Positions 7,774 through 13,703 of a DNA stretch of 13,703 bases are shown piece by piece. The notes below the pieces were generated by a model. It made no database searches. It was not told the origin of the DNA and worked only from the letters and a program-made list of their open reading frames with translations. Numbering within the stretch: position 1 is the stretch's first letter; each line of letters opens with the position of its first letter. The position numbers were made by a program, and so were the translations under genes. Source of the stretch: Komagataeibacter kakiaceti JCM 25156 (GTDB lineage Bacteria; Pseudomonadota; Alphaproteobacteria; Acetobacterales; Acetobacteraceae); NCBI RefSeq assembly GCF_000613305.1, contig NZ_BAIO01000027.1:1-13703 (forward strand), written 5' to 3'.

Positions 7774-8192
7774 GCCAGCATTCCTGTTGTATAAAACCGC
7801 GTGGGTCAATGGGCGCACATCGGCCCGTCCGGCAGGTCGGGACGGGGGGTGCAACATGCGTCCGTTCACAGATTATGCCCTGCGGCAAGGACGGGAAAAC
7901 AGGGATTCCGCCCGTATCGAAATAAAAAATTCCTTTATTTTATTGGAATGTTCAGAAGCCGGCCCGGATGCGGCCCATGCGCGTTTCCCGACTGATCCCG
8001 TACTATATCAGGGCATGGCGGTGGCTTTCGGGGGCCGGATCGGTCCTGTCCGGGAACCTTTCCGGCCGTGCATCAAACAATCGTGTGCGTCTGAATTTCT
8101 GAATTTATTCAATAAAAAATGACTGGAGGCGGATTTATGGTTTCAGGAATACAGGACTAACACTCACAAATCCGTGTTTATAGTTTATTAAC
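7774..8192. other. Gene-poor gap upstream of the porin
   Basis: No convincing protein gene is seen in this stretch of about 420 bases. It must hold the porin promoter, but no -35/-10 pair with good spacing stands out. Visible items are A/T-rich patches at about 7919-7948 and 8091-8120, a 7-bp inverted repeat (ggccgga 8033-8039, tccggcc 8061-8067), and an overlapping direct repeat tctgaattt (8090-8098 and 8098-8106). A ggagg site 7 bases before a seven-codon open frame (8137-8160, plus strand) may be chance. The length and A/T patches suggest a long regulated leader for the porin. Confidence 0.5.
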
Positions 8193-8465
8193 TTAGTTCT
8201 TGACTGTACCCCGCGCGCCAGTCCCGTCGTTCAGCAGGGCGCGGGCCTGCCGCCACGCGGCTTCCAGCGCATCCACCATGGTGTCCTGTGGTGGGGTCCA
8301 GTCCAGTGCGTCATGCCCCGGCGGGGTCAGGCGCGCACGCCACAAGGCCGTGCCCGTGTGGTCGGGCTGGCGGTCGATGGCAAGCGGCCAGTCCGCCGGA
8401 ATGCGTGACAGGACGCGCGCCAGCCGTTTTTCGGGCGTAAGCGGTGTGGCGTAATTATGTGACAT
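8193..8465 (-). CDS. Hypothetical 90-residue protein
   Basis: I do not recognise a family. The start is supported by gggaga 5 bases before the ATG. The product is soluble, with no signal peptide or membrane segment. It is rich in Arg, Ala, Asp and Pro, with three Trp in the middle part (WPLAI, LWRARLTPPG, LDWTPP) and a likely C-terminal helix (MVDALEAAWRQARALL). The pattern of short strands then a helix is that of a small alpha/beta protein. It is divergent from the DUF2721 gene, 91 bases away, so the two may share a control region. It is probably a real gene because of the good ribosome site and biased composition, but it could be lineage-specific. Confidence 0.6.
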   Translation of the reverse strand: MSHNYATPLTPEKRLARVLSRIPADWPLAIDRQPDHTGTALWRARLTPPGHDALDWTPPQDTMVDALEAAWRQARALLNDGTGARGTVKN

Positions 8466-8556
8466 GACATTCTCCCGGGCCGTCCAGCGCGACTCTGCCC
8501 CTTGACGGGGGCGGGGATAAGCCCAAAAAACGCAGGCCCTGCCCCCAGCCTAGGAT

Positions 8557-9078
8557 ATGCCTGACGTGTCTGCCTTTCCCGGTCTTATTCCCGACGAATC
8601 CGTTGATGGGGTCGCCCATCTGATCCAGACCGCCCTGACGCCGGTGTTCATGCTGTCGGGCATCGGTACGCTGCTCAACATGTTCAACACCCGTCTGGCC
8701 CGTGTCAGTGACCGGATCGAGACGGTGCGTGACAAGCTCGATGCCATGGATGACAAAAGCGGCAAGGATGCCAACATGCTCATGAAGCGGCTGGGGCTGC
8801 TGCATTACCGCACGCTGCTGCTGGATGCGGCGATCCTGTTCGGGGGTGTGGGGGGCGCGTCCGCCTGCGGTTCGGCCTTTGCGCTGTTTCTGGGCAGCGT
8901 GCGCGATTCATCCATCGCGTGGTGGCTGGTGCTCATGTTCGGCAACGCGCTGGTGTGTACCGTCATCGCGCTGGGCATGTTCCTGGGGGACAGCATCGTG
9001 GCCTGGCACGGCCTGCGGATCACCACCTTCCTGCCGCACAAGCGCGACCTGCTGGCCAGCATCACCCCACAGGACTGA
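8557..9078 (+). CDS. DUF2721 family membrane protein
   Basis: The product is a 173-residue membrane protein. The DUF2721 signature is near the N-terminus: LTPVFMLSGIGTLLNMFNTRLARVSDRIE (split here as helix 1 at about 20-42, then the NTRLARVSDR stretch at 44-53). A charged cytoplasmic segment (about 54-85) and two further membrane segments (about 87-113 and 119-144) follow, with a short charged tail. The biochemical role of the family is unknown. The gene stands alone, divergent from the 90-residue hypothetical and convergent with the ThiY-like gene. It ends just before repeat copy 2, which probably serves as its terminator. The ATG at 8557 follows an agga stretch; no better start is visible. 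Confidence 0.8.
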   Translation: MPDVSAFPGLIPDESVDGVAHLIQTALTPVFMLSGIGTLLNMFNTRLARVSDRIETVRDKLDAMDDKSGKDANMLMKRLGLLHYRTLLLDAAILFGGVGGASACGSAFALFLGSVRDSSIAWWLVLMFGNALVCTVIALGMFLGDSIVAWHGLRITTFLPHKRDLLASITPQD

Positions 9079-9102
9079 ACTTATAGGTTCTTTTAAAACA
9101 AC

Positions 9103-9168
9103 AAAAATTTCCGGGCGCCGTCTTTTTTTAAAAGGCGGCGTCTGCCGGAGCTTTCTGAAAAAAGCTTC
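9103..9168. repeat. Double-hairpin intergenic repeat, copy 2 (bidirectional terminator)
   Basis: This is a second copy of the element at 5820-5886, with about 10 differences over 67 aligned positions by eye. Both hairpins are kept: one with an 11-bp stem (9116-9126 with 9130-9140, one G-U pair), and a less perfect second (about 9148-9168). Changes in one arm of hairpin 1 still pair by wobble. The outer A/T arm seen in copy 1 is not kept on the right side. It lies between the convergent DUF2721 and ThiY-like genes. Confidence 0.78.
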
Positions 9169-9185
9169 AGGGTTTGCAGGGGATC

Positions 9186-10157
9186 TCAGGGGGCCGCAGG
9201 CGTGCTGAACGGATCAAGCGCGTACCGCTCAAGCGGGATGTCGTGGGTCATCATGCCATGGGCATGCAGGAAGGCGGCGAACGCCCGGTAGCGGGGAACG
9301 TTCAGCAGCGCGGGCTGCTTGCACAGCCGTGACAGCGTGGCCTGCCACGCCGCCCGGTTCAGGGGGGTGTCAAGTTCCGGGTGGTCGCCAATCGCCTGCG
9401 CCAGAATGGCGTCAGGGTGGTTGATGAGCGTATTGGCCCCCTCCGCCAGCGCGTCCATGAACGCCTTTATCCATGCCTCATGCGCGTGGTCGCGCCCGGC
9501 CAGGAAAATCAGCTCATCGGACATGGGCACGCCGTGCTCCTCCGGGAAGAAGGCGGTGACCTTGATCCCCTTCTGTTGCAGGTCGATCAGTTCATAGGTG
9601 CGTACCGCCCCGATCACCCCATCCACCGCGTGGCTTATGATGGCCTGCTCCAGCTGGAAATTGACATTGACCTGCCGCACATCCGCAATGCCCAGCCCCA
9701 CGGAATGGAGCATGGCGTCAAGGGCGGCGTCATCCACGCCGGGAATGGAAATGCCGATGGTCCTGCCCTTCAGCTCCGACAGGTCATGGATCGTACCGCC
9801 GGTGATCAGCACATTGAGCGGCGTATCGATCAGCGTGCCGACACGCACCAGCGGTATGTCCTGATCCGCCAGCATGCCCAGTTGCGTCTGGTAGGATACG
9901 GCAAGATCCGCCTGCCCCGCCGCGACCAGGCGCGCGGGCGATCCGGGATCGGCGGGCGCGATCAGCTTCACATCCAGCCCATGGCGGGCGAAAGCGCCGC
10001 TGTACTGCGCGGCCAGCAGGCTGGCGTGGTCAGCGTTGAGAAACCAGTCCAGCACGACCGTAACCTGCCGCCCGCCCGCGCGGGCGGGCTGTACCGGCAG
10101 GGCCATGCAGGCCACAAGGATGGCCAGGCCAAGTGTGCGGGCGACTATGGCGCGCAT
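9186..10157 (-). CDS. thiY: ThiY-like thiamine-precursor ABC transporter substrate-binding protein (NMT1/THI5 family)
   Basis: This is a periplasmic binding protein, likely for a pyrimidine precursor of thiamine (HMP or formylaminopyrimidine). The product is 323 residues from the ATG at 10157, chosen because agaggg lies 7 bases upstream and because a clear Sec signal peptide follows (MRAIVART, hydrophobic core, PARA cleavage at about 27). A GTG at 10214 would only add 19 unlikely residues. The mature start VVLDWFLNADHASL (34-47) and SGAFARHGLDV (53-63) are NMT1/THI5 marks. A TPP riboswitch in its leader confirms the thiamine link. No ThiX permease or ThiZ ATPase gene is next to it: a terminator repeat follows directly, so its transporter partners must be elsewhere. 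The exact ligand is inferred. Confidence 0.85.
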   Translation of the reverse strand: MRAIVARTLGLAILVACMALPVQPARAGGRQVTVVLDWFLNADHASLLAAQYSGAFARHGLDVKLIAPADPGSPARLVAAGQADLAVSYQTQLGMLADQDIPLVRVGTLIDTPLNVLITGGTIHDLSELKGRTIGISIPGVDDAALDAMLHSVGLGIADVRQVNVNFQLEQAIISHAVDGVIGAVRTYELIDLQQKGIKVTAFFPEEHGVPMSDELIFLAGRDHAHEAWIKAFMDALAEGANTLINHPDAILAQAIGDHPELDTPLNRAAWQATLSRLCKQPALLNVPRYRAFAAFLHAHGMMTHDIPLERYALDPFSTPAAP

Positions 10158-10164
10158 GCGGAAT

Positions 10165-10170
10165 CCCTCT
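10165..10170 (-). promoter_or_regulatory. Ribosome binding site of the ThiY-like gene, possible riboswitch target
   Basis: On the minus strand agaggg lies 7 bases before the ATG at 10157. A complementary ttccct (10204-10199) lies between it and the TPP aptamer, so this site could be masked when TPP is bound. Confidence 0.6.
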
Positions 10171-10216
10171 TCCACGACTTCCACGGAACATGGCAGGCAG
10201 GGAACGGACGCCACAG

Positions 10217-10303
10217 GTCAGCCTCCCTTCGCTGGCATGACCCAGATCAGGTTCAACGGGTATGATCTCAGCCCGCCATTGGCGGACACCCCGGTCGGGC
10301 GGA
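10217..10303 (-). ncRNA. TPP riboswitch (THI element)
   Basis: Read on the minus strand, the leader has the conserved THI-box elements in order: CGGGGTG near the 5' end, the GGCTGAGAT pyrimidine-binding bulge (ctgaga at 10271-10266), ACCCGTTGAACCTGATCTGG, and ATGCCAGCGAAGGGA at the 3' end. The variable P3 stem is short (gtccgccaatggcgggc). It lies about 45 bases before the ribosome site of the ThiY-like gene and should reduce its expression when TPP is plentiful. No terminator hairpin with a T-run follows, which favours control of translation. The exact ends are approximate. Confidence 0.95.
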
Positions 10304-10332
10304 GAGTGTGGGAAGGCGCGCGCGCCCGTCAA
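10304..10332 (-). promoter_or_regulatory. Possible promoter of the riboswitch-ThiY transcript
   Basis: On the minus strand TTGACG (10332-10327) lies just upstream of the aptamer. A weak -10 (cacact) follows at 16-base spacing. The spacer holds a 12-base perfect GC palindrome, ggcgcgcgcgcc (10315-10326). The position is right, but the -10 is poor. Confidence 0.25.
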
Positions 10333-10370
10333 GTCACGGATGCTGGACCCGTTCCTTGAGGCCGGATGGT

Positions 10371-11585
10371 TCAGGCCCCGGACCCGCGCATTTCCCGCCG
10401 TGCGCAAAGCGGGAGCAGCACAAGGAAATAGCTGAAATAATAAAGCGTCGCGAGCCGCCCCACGGTCATCCAGCCGCCCGCGGCATGGTGGCGGCCCACC
10501 AGACCCATCAGCACGAACGCCGCCACCAGCCCCAGCAGGCCCACCCGGCACAGCGGGCGGAAACGGGCCGAACGGATGGGGGAGCGGTCGAGCCATGGCA
10601 CCGCGAACAGGATCAGCACCGCGCCGCCCGATGCGACAAGCCCGCCGAACTTTGACGGCACGGATTGCAGCATTCCGTAAAACGGCAGGAAATACCATTC
10701 CGGCTCGATATCGGCGGGCGTGTGCATGGGGTTGGCGGGGCGGTAGTTCTCCGGCTCGGACAGAAGCCCGGGCCACAGGAAGGCAAGGGCCACGAACACC
10801 AGCGCGAACAGCACAAGCCCCGTCAGGTCCTTGGTCGTGTAATAGGGATGGAAGGGCACGTTTTCACGCGCGGGCAGGGGGGTGCCGGTGGGGTTGTTGG
10901 GGCCGGGCACATGCAGCGCGGCCACATGCAGCCCCACGACGGCCACGATGGCGAACGCCAGCAGGAAATGCAGCACGAAAAAGCGGTGGATGAAAATATC
11001 CCCCAACTGGTCGCTGCCTTCCATGACATGCTCCAGCGTTGGGCCGATGACCGGTATGGCCCCCATCGCCTTGCCCGCCACATCCGCCCCCCAGTAGGAC
11101 ATCTGCCCCCATGGCAGCACGTAACCCGCGAACGCGGTGACCATGACCATGAGCATGAGCCCCAGCCCCGACAGCCACAGGATCTCGCGTGGCTGCTTGT
11201 AGGAACCATAATACAGCCCACGGAACAGGTGGATGTAGAGCGCCGCCATGAACAGGCTCGCCCCCGTGACGTGGATCGCGCGCAGCATCCACCCGCCGGG
11301 CACCTGGCGTTCGATCATCTCGACCGACATGAAGGCATCCGCCACCGTGGGCGTATAGTTCATGGCCAGGAAAACGCCGCTGGCCAGCATGACCACCAGC
11401 ACCGCGCACAGGATCGCCCCGAAATTCCACAGCCCGTTCAGGTTACGCGGCATGGGGAAGTCGATATATTCCCGGCGGAACGCGGTTATGACCGGAATCC
11501 TGCGGTCAATCCAGCCGGAAACGCCCGTTCCCTGCGCGGATGGGGCCTGTGGCGGAATGTTCTCGGGGGGGCGGGACCCGTTCAT
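10371..11585 (-). CDS. petB: Cytochrome b subunit of the bc1 complex
   Basis: This is the membrane subunit that oxidises ubiquinol in the cytochrome bc1 complex. The product is 404 residues from the ATG at 11585, chosen for the aggaaa site just upstream and because the family sequence begins soon after; an earlier start at 11651 would overrun this. The four axial heme ligands are visible at the proper 14-residue spacings: H105/H119 and H206/H220. Other marks are DRRIPV (28-33), NLNGLWNFG (48-56), GYVLPWGQMSYWGA (154-167) and the Qo-site PEWY (295-298). About eight membrane helices are present and the reading frame is intact. Unlike usual pet/fbc operons, no Rieske or cytochrome c1 gene is next to it: tRNA-Arg lies upstream and the thiamine gene downstream. 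Confidence 0.93.
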   Translation of the reverse strand: MNGSRPPENIPPQAPSAQGTGVSGWIDRRIPVITAFRREYIDFPMPRNLNGLWNFGAILCAVLVVMLASGVFLAMNYTPTVADAFMSVEMIERQVPGGWMLRAIHVTGASLFMAALYIHLFRGLYYGSYKQPREILWLSGLGLMLMVMVTAFAGYVLPWGQMSYWGADVAGKAMGAIPVIGPTLEHVMEGSDQLGDIFIHRFFVLHFLLAFAIVAVVGLHVAALHVPGPNNPTGTPLPARENVPFHPYYTTKDLTGLVLFALVFVALAFLWPGLLSEPENYRPANPMHTPADIEPEWYFLPFYGMLQSVPSKFGGLVASGGAVLILFAVPWLDRSPIRSARFRPLCRVGLLGLVAAFVLMGLVGRHHAAGGWMTVGRLATLYYFSYFLVLLPLCARREMRGSGA

Positions 11586-11590
11586 TCTTG

Positions 11591-11596
11591 TTTCCT
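11591..11596 (-). promoter_or_regulatory. Ribosome binding site that fixes the cytochrome b start
   Basis: On the minus strand aggaaa lies 5 bases before the ATG at 11585. It supports this start over the upstream frame opening at 11651. Confidence 0.55.
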
Positions 11597-11714
11597 GAAT
11601 CCGGACAAAGCAAATCAGCCAAGGTGTAGCAGCCCGGCAGGCGGCAGGCACCTTTTTTCGGATAACGAACGGTCATGGCGTCGCCCGCGCAGCGGCACGA
11701 TACAGGCGGACAGG

Positions 11715-11730
11715 CACGATGATGATCGTG
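11715..11730. other. Inverted repeat between tRNA-Arg and cytochrome b
   Basis: A perfect 6-bp inverted repeat (cacgat / atcgtg, 4-base gap) lies about 30 bases after the tRNA 3' end. It could end or process the tRNA transcript or be an operator. No T-run follows, so its role is uncertain. Confidence 0.3.
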
Positions 11731-11761
11731 GTCGCCAGCTTATTCATGATTTCAGGAAAAG

Positions 11762-11838
11762 TGGCGCACCCGAAAGGACTCGAACCTCTAACCCCCAGAT
11801 TCGTAGTCTGGTGCTCTATCCAGTTGAGCTACGGGTGC
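11762..11838 (-). tRNA. tRNA-Arg (anticodon ACG)
   Basis: Read on the minus strand, the 77 bases form a full cloverleaf. The acceptor stem is GCACCCG/CGGGTGC; the D-arm has GCTCAACTGGATAGAGC. The anticodon stem CCAGA/TCTGG has loop CTACGAA with anticodon ACG (11804-11802, read as ICG). The T-arm has GGTTCGAGTCC. The discriminator is G, and the 3' CCA is encoded in the DNA (11764-11762). It reads CGN arginine codons and lies between the RND pump and cytochrome b on the same strand. Confidence 0.97.
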
Positions 11839-11908
11839 GCTGTGAGGCGGTTTCTAGCCGACCCCGCCGCCCCCCGCAACCCCTTTTTTTGCCTGCGGAA
11901 AAGATTTT

Positions 11909-13703
11909 TCATGCCCGCCCACGGGTCACGAGCCGCCGGACCATCCGCGCGGTCCATGTGCGCATGTGTTCCATGTAAAGATAGATGACCGGCGTGGTGT
12001 AGAGCGTGAGCAACTGGCTCATCATGAGCCCGCCAACCACCGTAATGCCCAGCGGGCGGCGCATTTCCACGCCGTAGCCGCCATTGGTGATCAGCGGCAC
12101 GGCCCCCAGGGCCGCAGCCAGCGTGGTCATGAGAATGGGGCGGAAGCGCTGGACGCAGGCGTCATGTATGGCGTCGCGCGGGGAAAGGCCCCGGTCGCGT
12201 TCCGCGTGCAGGGCGAAATCCACGATCAGGATGGCGTTCTTTTTCACGATACCGACCAGCAGGATCATCCCGATCATGGTGATGAGGGAGAATTCCTGCC
12301 CCGTCGCCCACAGCGCCAGCACCGCCCCCACCCCGGCCGAGGCAGGGTGGACATGATGGTCAGCGGATGGATGTAGCTTTCATACAGGATGCCCAGTGTC
12401 ACGTAGATCGTGACGAGGGCGGCGATGAAGATCAGCACCTCGTTGATGATGGCGGACTGGAACTGCGCCGCCTGCCCGGTAAATCCACCATGTATGGAGG
12501 GCGGCACATGCATGTCGATCATGGTGTCGGCAATCGTGGCCGCCGCGTCGCTCAGGGCCATGCCGGGGGCCAGGTTGAAGGAAATGGCGGCGGATACGAA
12601 CCCGTCGCGGTGCGAGACGGTAATGGCCGTGGGCCGGTGGACAAGACGCGCCACATCGGAAAGCGGGATCATCGTCTCGGTGCTGGAGGAGACGGCCGAC
12701 CCGTTCGACGCCCCCGCCCCGCCCGCCAGCCGGTTGGCGATCTGGTTGCGGAATGACTGCTGGCTGAGCTGCGCGCTGCGGCTTTCCTGCGCGCTCGTTT
12801 CGGCCTGCACGCGCACCGTGTTCGACACCGTGCCGCCCCCCCGCGCTGCCCCCGGCGGTCGAGATGCGGAAGGAGCGCAGGATGTCGGGTGAGGTGCGGT
12901 ACCGGTCCGCCACTTCCATGACCACGTGATAGGTGGTGAGGGAGGTGGAGATGTTGGACGCCGTGCGCTGGCCAAAGGCGTCATACAGCGTGTTGCTGAG
13001 CAGTTGCGGCGTGACGAGGTAGCGCGCCGCAAGGTCGCGGATGATGTCGGCATGGATGGCCGCGCCATTGTTCATGACATCGGTCGTCACGTCGCGCAGC
13101 ACCGGCCCCGCGCGCAGCGCGGCGGTCAGGCGCGGGGCCCATGTATAGATGTCATCGGCGTTGTCGCTGGTCAGCAGGTAGCGGTACGCCCCTTCCTTCT
13201 GCCGCCCGCCGCCGCCGCTTATGTCACCTGCCGAGAACAGCGATATGTCCAGCCCCGGAATGTTGGCCAGCCGCCTGTGGATGCGTTCGATCATCTCATC
13301 GGGGCCATCGCTGCGCTGCGTGCGGTCGATCATCTGGGCGAAGGCCTGCCCCTCGATGTTCGTGTCACCTGAAAACGCCACCACTTCCTGCGTGTCCTGG
13401 TCCGCGGCCATCGCGTCGCTTATGGCGCGGATCTTCTCCTTCATGGCGGGAAAGGAGATGGTCTGGTCCGCGCGGAAGAAGTTCATGACCATGGCCACGT
13501 CTTCCTTGGGCAGGATCCCCTTGGGCATCAGCACGATCACCCCGATCATGACGGCGAGGCTGAGCGGCAGGGTCACGGCGGTCAGGACATGATGGCGCAG
13601 CGCGATGACGAGGGAGCGCTCGTAATGGTGGAGCAGACGCCGGTAGCCCGCTCCATCCACTCCCCCGCCGCATACGGCCAGCGCCGCCAGCGCGGGGCGG
13701 CGG
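11909..13703 (-). CDS. RND multidrug efflux permease, MdtB/MdtC type, C-terminal half (three apparent frameshifts)
   Basis: This is the inner-membrane pump subunit of a tripartite drug efflux system. Only about the last 600 residues lie in the window; the N-terminal half is beyond the right edge. The reading is split by three single-base indels. One C is missing near 13646 (restores [11 protein letters not shown]). One G is extra in the seven-base run at 12836-12842 (restores [17 protein letters not shown]). One C is missing near 12341 (restores [14 protein letters not shown]). The corrected C-terminus has the MdtB/MdtC-like [50 protein letters not shown] and [21 protein letters not shown] follows helix 7, and the large second periplasmic loop lies between. 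The gene is probably intact in the cell. The substrate is unknown; no membrane-fusion or outer-membrane partner is visible here. Confidence 0.85.

Noticed and set aside
8137..8160. Seven-codon open frame after a ggagg site
   Set aside because: It is too short to call a gene, and no downstream gene on the same strand would need a leader peptide here. It is mentioned only in the gap description.
9381..10265. Plus-strand open frame of 294 codons
   Set aside because: It is antisense to the ThiY-like gene and runs into the riboswitch. The minus-strand frame has a signal peptide and family motifs.
11762..11838. tRNA-Arg as an integration site for a mobile element
   Set aside because: There is no integrase gene, no repeated tRNA 3' end and no foreign-looking genes beside it in the window.
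10665..11978. Long plus-strand open frame of 437 codons
   Set aside because: It is antisense to cytochrome b and tRNA-Arg. Its translation is rich in His, Arg, Gln and Gly with no family marks, as expected of a shadow frame in GC-rich DNA.
12836..12842. Phase-variable homopolymer in the RND pump gene
   Set aside because: A run of seven G/C could slip, but two other indels in the same gene lie outside such a tract, so sequence error is the simpler reading.
1..13703. CRISPR array, IS element, phage or defence system
   Set aside because: I found no spaced direct repeats, transposase, integrase, nuclease or toxin-antitoxin signatures on either strand.

Overview
The window is a GC-rich alphaproteobacterial chromosome segment, most likely from an acetic acid bacterium (Acetobacteraceae, Komagataeibacter/Gluconacetobacter type). 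The evidence is the separate F0 operon order atpI-atpB-atpE-atpF'-atpF with a b' subunit, the protein sequences themselves, and two copies of a double-hairpin intergenic repeat of a kind I associate with Komagataeibacter-like genomes (from memory; not searched). I see no IS element, phage, CRISPR array or toxin-antitoxin pair. Most of the window is core chromosome.

Layout, left to right. The end of a secreted-looking hypothetical protein with two related domains (2-679, +) is followed by the F0 operon (803-3347, +). The operon encodes the assembly factor AtpI, the a subunit, the c ring, and the b' and b stalk subunits. A strong terminator-like hairpin then overlaps the first codons of a family 2 glycosyltransferase (3368-4126, +). 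This gene is followed 12 bases later by an ArnT/PMT-type lipid-linked-sugar glycosyltransferase (4139-5807, +). The pair probably loads a sugar on polyprenyl phosphate and transfers it to lipid A or another envelope acceptor. An inverted-repeat element separates this block from a convergent outer-membrane porin gene (7758-6004, -). After a gene-poor gap of about 430 bases come a 90-residue hypothetical protein (-) and a divergent DUF2721 membrane protein (+). A second copy of the repeat lies between the DUF2721 gene and a convergent ThiY-like substrate-binding protein gene (-). That gene is led by a well-preserved TPP riboswitch. Next are a cytochrome b gene of the bc1 complex (-) without Rieske or cytochrome c1 genes beside it, tRNA-Arg(ACG) (-), and the C-terminal half of an MdtB/MdtC-type RND efflux pump (-) that runs off the right edge.

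The main caution is sequence quality. Four otherwise well-conserved genes (atpB, the ArnT-like gene, porin, RND pump) are broken by eight apparent single-base indels. All lie in short G or C runs, and correcting each restores a normal family sequence. Because one hit gene is the F-ATPase a subunit, I read these as sequencing or assembly errors rather than real pseudogenes, and I annotate each gene over its full reconstructed span.

No clearly new biological system is visible. The items most worth a second look are the terminator-like hairpin inside the glycosyltransferase start, the riboswitch-controlled orphan thiamine-precursor binding protein with a visible possible switching mechanism, the dispersed bidirectional-terminator repeat, the solitary cytochrome b, and the uncharacterised two-domain protein at the left edge.
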